The notes under the pieces: model-generated
Seen by the model: only the letters and a program-made list of their open reading frames with translations
Databases searched by the model: none
What the model was told of the DNA's origin: nothing
Source: Paraburkholderia podalyriae
GTDB lineage: Bacteria > Pseudomonadota > Gammaproteobacteria > Burkholderiales > Burkholderiaceae
Length of the DNA: 64,000 nt
Direction of reading: 5' to 3'
Assembly (NCBI RefSeq): GCF_014397785.1
Contig: NZ_VZQQ01000011.1
Coordinates: 124,001-188,000 of the forward strand
Shown: in pieces, positions 9,816-18,531 of the stretch
Position numbering within the stretch: position 1 is the stretch's first letter
How the letters are laid out: each line of letters begins with the position of its first letter
Made by a program: the position numbers and the translations under genes

Positions 9816-9965
9816 GGTGGCATCGTCTTCGTGAGCCGCGTTGTCCGGATCGCGCCGCCGGCCTCTCCTCGAGCCTTGCAGTGGCGGCGTTTAGCGGGCG
9901 CGTCGTGGTTGGGAAACACACCCTTTCTGCGGTCTTTCGAATGAAGCGCTTCGATTATGGCACAT

Positions 9966-9984
9966 GGATTGCGAATGGCAATCC
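9966..9984. promoter_or_regulatory. 19-bp inverted repeat, candidate TetR operator
   Basis: GGATTGC-gaatg-GCAATCC has 7-bp perfect arms. It lies between tetR and rnfB, 12 bp before a GATAAT -10-like hexamer at 9996-10001. Position, size and symmetry fit a TetR operator. Confidence 0.5.
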
Positions 9985-10054
9985 GGGAAATCGGCGATAA
10001 TGGGTTATTTATTTCAGGCTGTGCGATCGCACGGCAAGTCCCCGCGTCGTAACC

Positions 10055-10948
10055 GTGACAGACGTCAAAACACTCGCGGATCGCATCGAAGATCTGCTGC
10101 CCCAAACGCAATGCACGAAGTGCGGTTATCCCGCATGCCGTCCGTATGCCGAAGCCGTCGCTAGCGGCAAGGCGAACTATAACCAGTGCCCGCCCGGCGG
10201 TGCCGAGGGCATCGCGCGCCTCGCCGCGCTGCTCGGCAAACCGGTGATTCCGCTGAATTCCGCCAATGGCGTCGAACGTCCGCGTCCCCTGGCGGTTATC
10301 GACGAACAGGTGTGCATCGGCTGCACGCTGTGCATGCAGGCGTGTCCCGTCGACGCGATAGTTGGCGCACCGAAACAGATGCACACCGTGATCGCCGAGC
10401 TATGTACCGGCTGTGACCTGTGCGTGCCGCCCTGCCCGGTCGACTGCATCGCGATGCTGCCCGTGACTGGCGAGGCCTCCGGTTGGAACGCCTGGAGCCA
10501 GAGCCAGGCCGACGCGGCGCGAGCGCGTCATGACCGCCACGAGACGCGTATCGCGCGCGAGCGCGATGCCGCCGAAGCGCGTGCGGCGGCGCGGCGAGCG
10601 GCGAGCGCGAGCGCGCCGGCGACTGCGCCGGCCGCGGTGCAGGCCCCCGCCGCGACAGCGCCGTCCGACACTTCCGCTTCACCGCTTGCGGACGACGCAG
10701 AAGCGAAGAAACGCGCGATCATCCAGGCCGCGCTCGAACGCGCGCGCAAGAAGAAAGAAGACATGGTCGCGAAGGGCGAGGGACCGCTGAATACCGAGAA
10801 CGTCAGCGCCGACGTGCAGGCCCAGATCGACGCCGCTGAAGCGCGCCGCCGCCGTCTCGGCCTCGCTGGCGGCGACGACACGGGCGGCTCGGAGCAGCCA
10901 TCCGACGAGCCGAACCCGCCGTCCAACTCGCCACCGACCGCGCGCTGA
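10055..10948 (+). CDS. rsxB: RnfB/RsxB-type iron-sulfur protein (soluble, three 4Fe-4S sites)
   Basis: The 297-residue protein carries the RnfB Cys cluster (C20, C23, C28, C45; QCTKCGYPACRPYAEAVASG). Two classical 4Fe-4S ferredoxin motifs follow, CIGCTLCMQACPVD (C87-C97) and CTGCDLCVPPCPVDC (C117-C127). The rest is a long Ala/Arg-rich, probably helical tail. Unlike enterobacterial RnfB it has no N-terminal membrane anchor, and no rnfACDGE genes are nearby. An electron-transfer partner is therefore unknown. The start is GTG at 10055. nth follows 43 bp downstream, echoing the rsx-nth linkage of E. coli, where nth encodes a 4Fe-4S DNA glycosylase. Confidence 0.88.
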   Translation: MTDVKTLADRIEDLLPQTQCTKCGYPACRPYAEAVASGKANYNQCPPGGAEGIARLAALLGKPVIPLNSANGVERPRPLAVIDEQVCIGCTLCMQACPVDAIVGAPKQMHTVIAELCTGCDLCVPPCPVDCIAMLPVTGEASGWNAWSQSQADAARARHDRHETRIARERDAAEARAAARRAASASAPATAPAAVQAPAATAPSDTSASPLADDAEAKKRAIIQAALERARKKKEDMVAKGEGPLNTENVSADVQAQIDAAEARRRRLGLAGGDDTGGSEQPSDEPNPPSNSPPTAR

Positions 10949-10991
10949 CCATGCTGGCGCAGCCTGCCCCATCCACACGGACCCGCTCCGC

Positions 10992-11636
10992 ATGAACGCG
11001 AACAAACGCCGCGCGATCTACGAAACGCTTCAGAGCCTGAATCCGCATCCGACCACCGAGCTCGAGTACACGACGCCGTTCGAACTGCTGATCGCGGTGC
11101 TGCTGTCGGCGCAGGCGACCGACGTATCCGTTAACAAGGCGATGCGCAGGATGTTCCCGGTCGCGAACACGCCGCAGAAGGTGTTCGACCTCGGCGAGGA
11201 AGGTGTCGCGAGCTATATCAAGACGATCGGTCTGTATCGCACGAAGGCGAAGAACGTGATCGCGACCTGCCGCATCCTGCTCGACCAGTACGGCGGCGAG
11301 GTGCCCGAGAATCGCGAGGCGCTCGAAGGGCTGCCCGGCGTCGGCCGCAAAACGGCCAACGTGATCCTGAACACGGCGTTCGGCCATCCGACCATCGCGG
11401 TCGACACGCACATTTTCCGCGTCGCCAACCGCACCGGCCTCGCGCCCGGCAAGGACGTGCGCGCGGTCGAAGCGGCACTCGAAAAATTCACGCCCGCCGA
11501 ATTCAGGCACGATGCGCACCACTGGCTGATTCTGCATGGACGCTACGTGTGCAAGGCGCGCCGCCCCGAATGCTGGCATTGCGTGATTGAGCCGCTGTGC
11601 GAGTTCCGGCCGAAGACCCCGCCACCCGATCTCTAG
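10992..11636 (+). CDS. nth: Endonuclease III
   Basis: This base-excision-repair DNA glycosylase/AP lyase removes oxidised pyrimidines. It is 214 residues, the usual length. The helix-hairpin-helix LPGVGRKTANVIL carries catalytic K120, and VDTHIFRV carries D138. The 4Fe-4S loop has Cys at 187, 194, 197 and 203 (C-x6-C-x2-C-x5-C). All positions coincide with E. coli Nth. It lies directly downstream of rnfB and is probably cotranscribed with it. Confidence 0.97.
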   Translation: MNANKRRAIYETLQSLNPHPTTELEYTTPFELLIAVLLSAQATDVSVNKAMRRMFPVANTPQKVFDLGEEGVASYIKTIGLYRTKAKNVIATCRILLDQYGGEVPENREALEGLPGVGRKTANVILNTAFGHPTIAVDTHIFRVANRTGLAPGKDVRAVEAALEKFTPAEFRHDAHHWLILHGRYVCKARRPECWHCVIEPLCEFRPKTPPPDL

Positions 11637-11803
11637 GCGCGGACCAGCTCGAAACCCGAGGCCGTGCACCGCGCCTGCAGCCCGCGTGGCCGCCGCGTAA
11701 AATAGTGTTTTACCCGAAGTGCGCAGTGCTTATACGCACCGTCGCGCACCATCGCGCATCATCGCGCCTCGCACACGCCCCACTCCCACGCACCGGTTCC
11801 ACG

Positions 11804-12238
11804 ATGTTCAATCCCAGCCGCGACGAAGTTCGCCTCTTTTTCACCGACACCTGGCGCAAACAGCGCCAAGGCGAGATTCTGACGCCGCTCGAGGCGATCG
11901 CCGCCGACTGGATCGTCGAGCATCCGGAATACCACGCCGACCTCGGAGACGGCCCCGCCGCCCAGGCGCAGGACTATTCGCCGGAGCGCGGACAGACCAA
12001 TCCTTTCCTGCACCTGTCGATGCATCTGGCGATCTCCGAGCAGTTGTCGATCGACCAGCCGCCCGGCATTCGCGCCGCGCACGAGCGGCTCGCCGCGCGC
12101 CTCGGCTCGACGCACGAGGCGCAGCACGCGATCATGGACTGCCTCGGCGAAACTATCTGGGAAGCGCAGCGCACCGGCACACCGCCGGACACCGACGCGT
12201 ATCTTCAGCGCATCGAACGGCGCGCGACTCGCGACTGA
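11804..12238 (+). CDS. DUF1841 family protein
   Basis: The 144-residue soluble protein begins MFNPSRDEVRLFFTDTWRK and contains NPFLHLSMHLAISEQLSIDQ and HAIMDCLGETIWEAQRTG. This is the conserved DUF1841 pattern of beta- and gamma-proteobacteria. Function is unknown. The ATG at 11804 is chosen because homology begins there; an upstream extension to 11597 would overlap nth and looks non-coding. It is the probable last gene of the rnfB-nth unit, ending before a strong terminator. Confidence 0.85.
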   Translation: MFNPSRDEVRLFFTDTWRKQRQGEILTPLEAIAADWIVEHPEYHADLGDGPAAQAQDYSPERGQTNPFLHLSMHLAISEQLSIDQPPGIRAAHERLAARLGSTHEAQHAIMDCLGETIWEAQRTGTPPDTDAYLQRIERRATRD

Positions 12239-12290
12239 AGCCCACAGGAGCCACTGAAGCGACTGAAACTCCCAGCGCCGCGTCACCCCC

Positions 12291-12330
12291 AAAGCAAAAC
12301 ACCCCGCCGAAGCGGGGTGTTCTGCTTTTG
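12291..12330. terminator. Bidirectional intrinsic terminator
   Basis: A stem of ACACCCCGC/GCGGGGTGT with a GAA-type loop is flanked by AAAGCAAA on the left and TTCTGCTTTT on the right. It separates DUF1841 (+) from the converging cytochrome c genes (-). Confidence 0.88.
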
Positions 12331-12360
12331 AAGCTTCGGCGCGAAACCCACGCGCGACGC

Positions 12361-12741
12361 TTACTTCTTCTGCACGAGGTCGCCTTCCAGCGATTCGACG
12401 TAAGCGGCGATGTCTTTCATGTCGCTTAGCGACAGGCTCTGCACCTGTGCCTGCATGATCGCGTTGTTGCGGCCGAGGTGCGGATTGCCGGTACCCATCT
12501 GGTATTGACGCAGTGCCCAGAACACATAGTCGGAGTGCTGACCGGCCAGCTTCGGATACTCCGGGCTCACCGGCTTGTTCAGGTTGACACCGTGGCAGGC
12601 CGCGCAGTTGTGGCTGTCGGAAAGCACCTTGCCGTTGCCGGCGTCCGCCGCGTGCGCGGCGTTCGCCGCGGCCAGACCGATTACCGCCGCCGCGCCGACC
12701 GCCTTGAATACCGTGTGGAGTGCCTGTTGGGGCTTGATCAT
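12361..12741 (-). CDS. Periplasmic class I cytochrome c
   Basis: The 126-residue precursor has a signal peptide (cleavage near AANAAHA|AD), one c-type heme site CAACH (C46, C49, H50), and an axial Met candidate in RQYQMGTGNPHLGRN. The LSLSDMKDIAAYVESL ending is typical of cytochrome c4/c553-like domains. It likely carries electrons to a terminal oxidase or other periplasmic partner. It is the second gene of a pair with the cytochrome c gene at 12788-13156, 46 bp apart, suggesting one transcript. Confidence 0.92.
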   Translation of the reverse strand: MIKPQQALHTVFKAVGAAAVIGLAAANAAHAADAGNGKVLSDSHNCAACHGVNLNKPVSPEYPKLAGQHSDYVFWALRQYQMGTGNPHLGRNNAIMQAQVQSLSLSDMKDIAAYVESLEGDLVQKK

Positions 12742-12787
12742 GAAATCTCCTATCCCGCGAATTGGATGTGCTGGTGACCGACGCCGA

Positions 12788-13156
12788 TCACTTGTCGGGA
12801 TTGTTTTTCGAAGCGGCAGTTTGCGCTGCGTAGTACGCGGCGATGTCGGCGATGTCCTGGTCCGACAGCGACGTCGCGATCGCGTGCATGGTGGCGAAAT
12901 GGCGGTCGCCTTTCTTGTAGGCGTGCAGCGCGTTGTCGAGGTACGCCTGATTTTGTCCGCCGAGCTTCGGCACGCGGAAAACCTCTGGATAAGCCGTGCG
13001 GTACTCAGGGATGCCGTGGCAGCCGATACACATCGCGACCTTGTCCTGGCCCGCCTTGGCGTTGCCTACGACATCCGCTGCGTGCGCACTGGCCGCATAC
13101 CCCGCGAGCACCGACAGCGCTGCGATCACGACGTGTTTGCCGACGAATTTATTCAT
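12788..13156 (-). CDS. Periplasmic class I cytochrome c
   Basis: The 122-residue precursor begins MNKFVGKHVVIAALSVLAGY with a signal peptide ending near SAHA|AD. The heme site is CIGCH (C43, C46, H47), and the C-terminal LSDQDIADIAAYYAAQ is the usual cytochrome c last helix. Start 13156 is chosen because the signal peptide begins there; the open frame runs further upstream through unlikely sequence. It is the first gene of a two-cytochrome unit, divergent from the MoxR gene. Two short cytochromes like these often act together as a c4-type electron shuttle. Confidence 0.9.
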   Translation of the reverse strand: MNKFVGKHVVIAALSVLAGYAASAHAADVVGNAKAGQDKVAMCIGCHGIPEYRTAYPEVFRVPKLGGQNQAYLDNALHAYKKGDRHFATMHAIATSLSDQDIADIAAYYAAQTAASKNNPDK

Positions 13157-13483
13157 AGATGTAACCTGGCTTGAGGGGAAACGGGTGCCCACAAAGGCAG
13201 CGGTCCGCGCCGTTCTTCTTGTAGGGTAGCCACGCAGGCCAAAAAAATCGGGCCCATTGTACCGCGACGCCGCGCCGAACGTCCACCAGACACGGGCACC
13301 GCGCAACCCCCGCCGGGACTGGCCCCGCGCCGTGCCCGCGGCGGCATCGCAACGGCACTGAGGCGGTATCACAGCGGCACCGCAGCGGCATCACTGCGCG
13401 GCTGACACCCTACGTGAGCCGGTTTCAGGCCAACAGGCCTTCTGACTTATACTGGGTTTTTTCCTGCACAAGAGCATCTCGCC
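13157..13483. other. Divergent intergenic region (327 bp)
   Basis: This region lies between the cytochrome c pair and the MoxR gene, so it must hold both promoters. I see no confident promoter hexamers. The notable content is a tandem 11-bp repeat, listed separately. Confidence 0.6.
13341..13395. repeat. Five tandem copies of an 11-bp unit
   Basis: Five consecutive 11-mers run GCGGCATCGCA, ACGGCACTGAG, GCGGTATCACA, GCGGCACCGCA and GCGGCATCACT. They share the core CGGYAYC with phase exactly 11 (about one helical turn). The array is non-coding and lies in the divergent region before the MoxR gene. Confidence 0.6.
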
Positions 13484-14326
13484 ATGCGTTTCGAAGGCTC
13501 ATCGCAGTACGTCGCCACCGACGACCTCAAGCTCGCGGTCAACGCCGCGATGACGCTCAAGCGTCCGCTGCTGATCAAGGGCGAACCCGGCACCGGCAAG
13601 ACCATGCTTGCCGAGGAAGTCGCCGCGGCGCTCGGCATGCCGCTGCTGCAATGGCACATCAAATCGACCACCAAGGCGCAGCAGGGGCTCTACGAATACG
13701 ACGCGGTATCGCGTCTGCGGGATTCGCAGCTCGGCGACGAGCGTGTGAAGGACATCCGCAACTACATCGTCAAGGGCGTGCTGTGGCAGGCGTTCGAATC
13801 GGACGAACAGAGCGTGCTGCTGATCGACGAGGTCGACAAGGCCGACATCGAATTCCCGAACGACCTGCTGCGCGAACTCGACCGCATGGAGTTCTACGTG
13901 TACGAGACGCGCGAGCTGGTGCGCGCGAAGCATCGCCCGCTCGTGATCATCACGTCGAACAACGAGAAGGAATTGCCCGACGCGTTCCTGCGCCGCTGCT
14001 TCTTCCACTACATCAGGTTTCCGGATGCGTCGACGATGCAGCAGATCGTCGACGTGCATTACCCCGGCATCAAGAAGGATCTGCTCGCGGCGGCGCTGCA
14101 GAGCTTCTTCGAGCTGCGCAACGTCGCGGGACTGAAGAAGAAGCCGTCCACGTCCGAACTGCTCGACTGGCTCAAGCTGCTGCTCGCCGAAGACATCCCG
14201 CCCGAAGCACTGCGCTCGGCCGATCAGAAGCAGATCGTGCCGCCGCTGCACGGCGCGCTGCTGAAAAACGAACAGGACGTGAGCCTGTTCGAGCGGCTGC
14301 TGTTCATGAACCGCAACAACCGTTGA
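13484..14326 (+). CDS. MoxR-family AAA+ ATPase
   Basis: The 280-residue ATPase has Walker A GEPGTGKT (residues 33-40), Walker B LLIDEVDKAD at about 113-122, and sensor region TSNNEKELPDAFLRRCFF. MoxR ATPases act as chaperones that mature or activate multisubunit enzymes and nearly always sit beside a von Willebrand A protein. That partner follows here 28 bp downstream. The substrate complex is not encoded in the window. The pair is best compared with CoxD/CoxE-type or NorQ/NorD-type modules; the target is unknown. Confidence 0.9.
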   Translation: MRFEGSSQYVATDDLKLAVNAAMTLKRPLLIKGEPGTGKTMLAEEVAAALGMPLLQWHIKSTTKAQQGLYEYDAVSRLRDSQLGDERVKDIRNYIVKGVLWQAFESDEQSVLLIDEVDKADIEFPNDLLRELDRMEFYVYETRELVRAKHRPLVIITSNNEKELPDAFLRRCFFHYIRFPDASTMQQIVDVHYPGIKKDLLAAALQSFFELRNVAGLKKKPSTSELLDWLKLLLAEDIPPEALRSADQKQIVPPLHGALLKNEQDVSLFERLLFMNRNNR

Positions 14327-14354
14327 GCGGGCGCCGCGCCGCAGGACATCCAGC

Positions 14355-15530
14355 ATGCTGATCGACTTTTTCTACTCGCTGCGCGCCGCCCGACTGCCGG
14401 TCTCGGTGAAGGAATACCTGACGCTGCTCGAAGCGCTGAAGGCCAACGTGATCGCGCCGTCGCTCGACGAGTTCTACTACCTCGCGCGCATCACGCTCGT
14501 GAAGGACGAGCAGTATTTCGACAAGTTCGACCAGGCGTTCGGCGCGTTTTTCAACGGTGTCGCGGCGACGTCGGAACTCGCGTTCGAGATTCCGCTCGAC
14601 TGGCTGAAGAAGAAGCTGCAACGCGATCTGTCGCCCGAGGAAAAGGCGCAGATCGAAGCGATGGGCGGCCTCGACAAGCTGATGGAGCGGCTCAAGGAAT
14701 TGTTCGACGAACAGAAGGAGCGTCACGAGGGCGGCAACAAATGGATCGGCACGGGCGGCACGTCGCCGTTCGGCAATGGCGGCTATAACCCCGAGGGCGT
14801 GCGCATCGGCGGCGACGCGGCCGGCAATCGCACCGCCGTCAAGGTCTGGGAAGCGCGCGCGTATCGCGATTACGACGACCAGATCGAAATCGGCACGCGC
14901 AACATCAAGGTGGCGCTGCGGCGGTTGCGCCGTTTCGCCCGCGAAGGCGCCGCGGAAGAGCTCGATTTGCCCGATACGATCCGCAGCACCGCCGCCAACG
15001 CCGGCTGGCTCGATCTGAAGATGGTGCCCGAGCGGCACAACAACGTGAAGGTACTGATGCTGCTCGACGTCGGCGGCTCGATGGACGATCACGTGAAGCG
15101 CACCGAAGAGCTGTTCTCCGCCGCGAAGGCCGAGTTCAAGCACCTCGAGTTCTATTATTTCCACAACTGCGTATACGACTTCCTGTGGAAGCACAACCGC
15201 CGCCGCCACGCCGAGCGCACGCCGACGTGGGACGTGCTGCACAAGTTCACGCCCGACTACAAGCTGATCTTCGTCGGCGACGCGACGATGAGCCCATACG
15301 AAGTGTTGCAGCCGGGCGGCTCGGTCGAGTACAACAATGCCGAGGCCGGTGCGGTGTGGTTGCGCCGGCTCGCCGATCATTTCCCGCACTTCGCGTGGCT
15401 GAACCCGGAACCGGAAGCACTGTGGCCGTACCGGCAGTCGGTCAGCGCGATCCGCGAAGTGCTGGGCCACCGCATGTATCCGCTGACGCTCGCGGGCCTG
15501 GAGACGGCCATGCGGGTGTTGAGCAAGTAA
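14355..15530 (+). CDS. CoxE-like VWA domain protein
   Basis: The 391-residue protein has an N-terminal helical region and a C-terminal VWA domain. The metal site reads D238-V-G-G-S242 (MLLDVGGSMDD), where the first Ser of the usual DxSxS MIDAS motif is Gly. Later motifs include FYYFHNCVYDFLWK and LIFVGDATMSPYEV. It is the partner of the upstream MoxR ATPase, coupling ATP hydrolysis to a client protein. AGGA precedes the ATG by about 8 bases. Confidence 0.88.
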   Translation: MLIDFFYSLRAARLPVSVKEYLTLLEALKANVIAPSLDEFYYLARITLVKDEQYFDKFDQAFGAFFNGVAATSELAFEIPLDWLKKKLQRDLSPEEKAQIEAMGGLDKLMERLKELFDEQKERHEGGNKWIGTGGTSPFGNGGYNPEGVRIGGDAAGNRTAVKVWEARAYRDYDDQIEIGTRNIKVALRRLRRFAREGAAEELDLPDTIRSTAANAGWLDLKMVPERHNNVKVLMLLDVGGSMDDHVKRTEELFSAAKAEFKHLEFYYFHNCVYDFLWKHNRRRHAERTPTWDVLHKFTPDYKLIFVGDATMSPYEVLQPGGSVEYNNAEAGAVWLRRLADHFPHFAWLNPEPEALWPYRQSVSAIREVLGHRMYPLTLAGLETAMRVLSK

Positions 15531-15591
15531 CGCCCGCCGTTCAACCCGCCGCGCCCTGACGCTTTAGCTTCCACAACAACAAAGCCTTCGC

Positions 15592-16812
15592 ATGAGTTCG
15601 TCCCCGACGCCCCAGCTGTCCCCCGCCGCCACGCCACCGAGGCGCTTCAATCCGCTCGGCGATACGTCGCTGTCGACGATCGTCGCGGGCTTCGTCGCGG
15701 CGATGACCGGCTACACGAGCTCGCTCGTGCTGATGTTCCAGGCGGGCCAGGCCGCGCATCTGAGCGATGCGCAGATTTCGTCGTGGATCTGGGCGCTGTC
15801 GATCGGCATGGGCCTTTGCACGATCGGCCTGTCGCTGCGCTTTCGCGCGCCGATCGTGATAGCGTGGTCGACGCCGGGCGCCGCGCTGCTGGTGTCGTCG
15901 CTGCCGCATGTCGAGTATGCGCAGGCGATCGGCGCGTTCATCTTCTGCGCGGCGCTGCTGACGCTGGTCGGCGTCACCGGCTGGTTCGACTCGCTGATGA
16001 AGCGGATTCCGTCCGGCCTCGCGTCGGCGCTGCTCGCGGGCATCCTGTTCGAGATCGGCATCGAGATTTTCCGCGCGGCGCAGTTCCAGACCGCGCTCGT
16101 GCTGACGATGTTCTTCACTTACCTGATCGTCAAACGGTTCGTGCCGCGTTACGCGATTCCGACGACGCTCGTGGCCGGCACGGCCGCCGCCGGCGGCCTC
16201 GGACTGCTCGATTTCAGCCACTTTCACGTCGCGCTCGCGCATCCGGTGCTGACGATGCCGTCGTTTTCGGTGGCGGCGTGCGTGAGCATCGGCATTCCGC
16301 TGTTCGTGGTCGCGATGGCTTCGCAAAACGTGCCGGGCATCGCGGTGCTGCGCGCGGACGGCTACGCGACACCGTCCGCGCCGCTGATCGCGACGACCGG
16401 CGTCGCATCGCTGCTGCTCGCGCCGTTCGGCTCCCACGGCATCAATCTTGCCGCGATCACGGCGGCGATCTGCACTGGCCCCGAAGCGCATGAAAACCCC
16501 GTCAGGCGGTACACGGCAGCCGTGTGGGGCGGCATTTTCTATCTGCTCGCGGGGGTGTTCGGCGCGACGATCGCCGCGCTGTTCGCGGCGTTCCCGAAGG
16601 AACTGGTCGTCTCCGTCGCGGCGCTCGCGCTGTTCGGCTCGATCATGAGCGGGCTCGCCAATGCAATGCAGGATACGAGGCAGCGCGAGGCGGCGCTCGT
16701 CACCTTCATGGTGACTGCCTCGGGGCTCACGCTGCTGTCGATCGGCTCGGCGTTCTGGGGGCTCGTCGCCGGCGTGGTGACGCAAGCCGTGCTGAACGCG
16801 CGGCGCGTGTAA
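15592..16812 (+). CDS. benE: BenE family benzoate/H+ symporter-like transporter
   Basis: The 406-residue inner-membrane protein has about 12 hydrophobic segments. It shows BenE family features: STIVAGFVAAMTGYTSSLVL near the N-terminus, IVIAWSTPGAALLVSS, and QNVPGIAVLRADGYATPSAP. Family members import benzoate with protons. No benzoate catabolic genes are in the window, so the substrate is inferred from the family only. It starts 61 bp after the VWA gene, without a clear Shine-Dalgarno. Confidence 0.87.
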   Translation: MSSSPTPQLSPAATPPRRFNPLGDTSLSTIVAGFVAAMTGYTSSLVLMFQAGQAAHLSDAQISSWIWALSIGMGLCTIGLSLRFRAPIVIAWSTPGAALLVSSLPHVEYAQAIGAFIFCAALLTLVGVTGWFDSLMKRIPSGLASALLAGILFEIGIEIFRAAQFQTALVLTMFFTYLIVKRFVPRYAIPTTLVAGTAAAGGLGLLDFSHFHVALAHPVLTMPSFSVAACVSIGIPLFVVAMASQNVPGIAVLRADGYATPSAPLIATTGVASLLLAPFGSHGINLAAITAAICTGPEAHENPVRRYTAAVWGGIFYLLAGVFGATIAALFAAFPKELVVSVAALALFGSIMSGLANAMQDTRQREAALVTFMVTASGLTLLSIGSAFWGLVAGVVTQAVLNARRV

Positions 16813-17036
16813 ACGGATCGCCATGCCCGGCTGTCCCTACCCGGTGTTCATACCGTCCTCGGCGATCCGCCATAGAATAGAAGTATCCGGCAGCGTTTCC
16901 CGGCGCCATCGTGGGACGCGCTGCGGCTTGATCCGCGGCCGCCGGCGCCGGCTGGTTTCTCTGCTCTGTCCAGCCGGCGCGGCGGCGTCCTCACTTCTCC
17001 TGAACCACGGCGCGTATGCGCCCTGAAGGCCCGAAC

Positions 17037-17990
17037 ATGACAACCGCACTCGACCAACTCAAGCAGTACACCACAGTGGTGGCCGACACCGGCGACTTCC
17101 AGCAGCTCGCGCAGTACAAGCCGCGGGATGCGACCACCAATCCGTCGCTGATTCTGAAGGCCGTGCAGAAAGACGACTACCGGCCGCTGCTCGAAAAGAC
17201 CGTGAAGGCGCACGCGTCGAAGCCGGCCGGTGCGATCATCGACGAGTTGCTGATCGCCTTCGGCACCGAAATCCTGAAGATCATCCCGGGGCGGGTGTCG
17301 ACCGAAGTCGACGCGCGCCTGTCGTTCGACGTCGAAGGCTCGATCGCGAAAGGCCGCGAGCTGATCGCGCTGTACAAGGAGCACGGCGTCGAGCGCGACC
17401 GCGTGCTGATCAAGCTCGCGTCGACGTGGGAAGGCGTGCGCGCGGCCGAGGTGCTACAGAAGGAAGGCATCCACTGCAACATGACGCTGCTGTTCTCGCT
17501 CGTGCAGGCGGTCGCCTCTGCGGAAGCTGGCGCGCAGCTGGTCTCGCCGTTCGTCGGCCGCATCTACGACTGGTACAAGAAGAACGCCGGCAGCGAATGG
17601 GACGAAGCGAAAGACGGCGGCGCCAACGATCCGGGCGTCAAGTCGGTGCGTCGCATCTACGCGTACTACAAGAAGTTCGGCTACAAGACCGAGGTGATGG
17701 GCGCGAGCTTTCGCACGACCTCGCAAATTCTGGAACTCGCCGGCTGCGATCTACTGACGATCAGCCCCGACCTGCTGCAGAAGCTGCATGAGAGCACCGA
17801 CAAGATCGAGCGCAAGCTGTCGCCGGAGGCATCGCACGACGCGGATATCGAGCGCGTGCCGGTCGACGAGAAGTCGTTCCGCTTCCTCCTCAACGACGAA
17901 GCGATGGCGACCGAGAAGCTCTCCGAAGGCATCCGCACGTTCGCCGCGGACGCGGTGAAGCTGGAAAAGCTGATCGAAACGCTGCGCTGA
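17037..17990 (+). CDS. tal: Transaldolase
   Basis: This pentose phosphate pathway enzyme transfers a dihydroxyacetone unit from sedoheptulose 7-phosphate to glyceraldehyde 3-phosphate. The 317 residues are the normal TalB length. Key residues are visible: D17 (VVADTGDF), the NPSLIL motif, and Schiff-base K126 in RVLIKLASTWEG. The start at 17037 has GAAGG 7 bases upstream; an in-frame ATG 21 bases earlier has none. It is a single-gene unit, followed by a stem-loop. Confidence 0.96.
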   Translation: MTTALDQLKQYTTVVADTGDFQQLAQYKPRDATTNPSLILKAVQKDDYRPLLEKTVKAHASKPAGAIIDELLIAFGTEILKIIPGRVSTEVDARLSFDVEGSIAKGRELIALYKEHGVERDRVLIKLASTWEGVRAAEVLQKEGIHCNMTLLFSLVQAVASAEAGAQLVSPFVGRIYDWYKKNAGSEWDEAKDGGANDPGVKSVRRIYAYYKKFGYKTEVMGASFRTTSQILELAGCDLLTISPDLLQKLHESTDKIERKLSPEASHDADIERVPVDEKSFRFLLNDEAMATEKLSEGIRTFAADAVKLEKLIETLR

Positions 17991-18017
17991 TCCACGCGAA
18001 GCCATCATCCATCACAG

Positions 18018-18047
18018 GCGGCGCTGAACCTCACGGTTCAGCGCCGC
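18018..18047 (+). terminator. Stem-loop after transaldolase
   Basis: A perfect 13-bp stem, GCGGCGCTGAACC/GGTTCAGCGCCGC with a TCAC loop, lies 27 bp after tal. The following T-tract is poor (TCCTCGTTT), so it may be a weak terminator or an mRNA 3'-end stabiliser. Confidence 0.6.
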
Positions 18048-18098
18048 TCCTCGTTTGCAACGACGGCGCCACCCCAACGCCTGACCATGGAGACGATC

Positions 18099-18518
18099 AT
18101 GTACGTTCAGCCTTATGTGTTTTTCAACGGCCGTTGTCAGGAAGCGCTCGACTACTACACCGACAAGCTCGGCGCCCAGGTGACCTTCAAGATGCTGTAC
18201 AAGGAAGCGCCACCGGACGCGCACAACCCGCCGCGCCCCGAGCTCGCCGACAAGATCATGCACGCCAACGTGCAGCTGGGCTCGAGCACGTGGATGGCTT
18301 CCGACGGCAACTGCGATCCGGCGGCCGGCCCGTTCAACGGCTTCAGCCTGTCGTTGACCGTCGAAGACGGCGCGTCGGCGGAACAATGCTTCAACGCGCT
18401 CGCCGACGGCGGCCAGGTCGTGATGCCGTTCCAGCAAACGTTCTGGAGCAAGGGCTTCGGAATGGTGATGGACCGCTTCGGCATGATGTGGATGGTCACC
18501 TTGCCGGCCCAGGTTTGA
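18099..18518 (+). CDS. VOC family protein (PhnB/glyoxalase-like)
   Basis: The 139-residue single-domain protein starts MYVQPYVFFNGRCQEALDYY and ends GFGMVMDRFGMMWMV. This is the PhnB-like subgroup of the vicinal-oxygen-chelate superfamily. Substrate is unknown. GGAG lies 7 bases before the ATG at 18099, which I prefer to the ATG at 18087. Such proteins bind small ligands or act as dioxygenase/glyoxalase-like enzymes. Confidence 0.83.
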   Translation: MYVQPYVFFNGRCQEALDYYTDKLGAQVTFKMLYKEAPPDAHNPPRPELADKIMHANVQLGSSTWMASDGNCDPAAGPFNGFSLSLTVEDGASAEQCFNALADGGQVVMPFQQTFWSKGFGMVMDRFGMMWMVTLPAQV

Positions 18519-18531
18519 GGATCAGCGCCGC

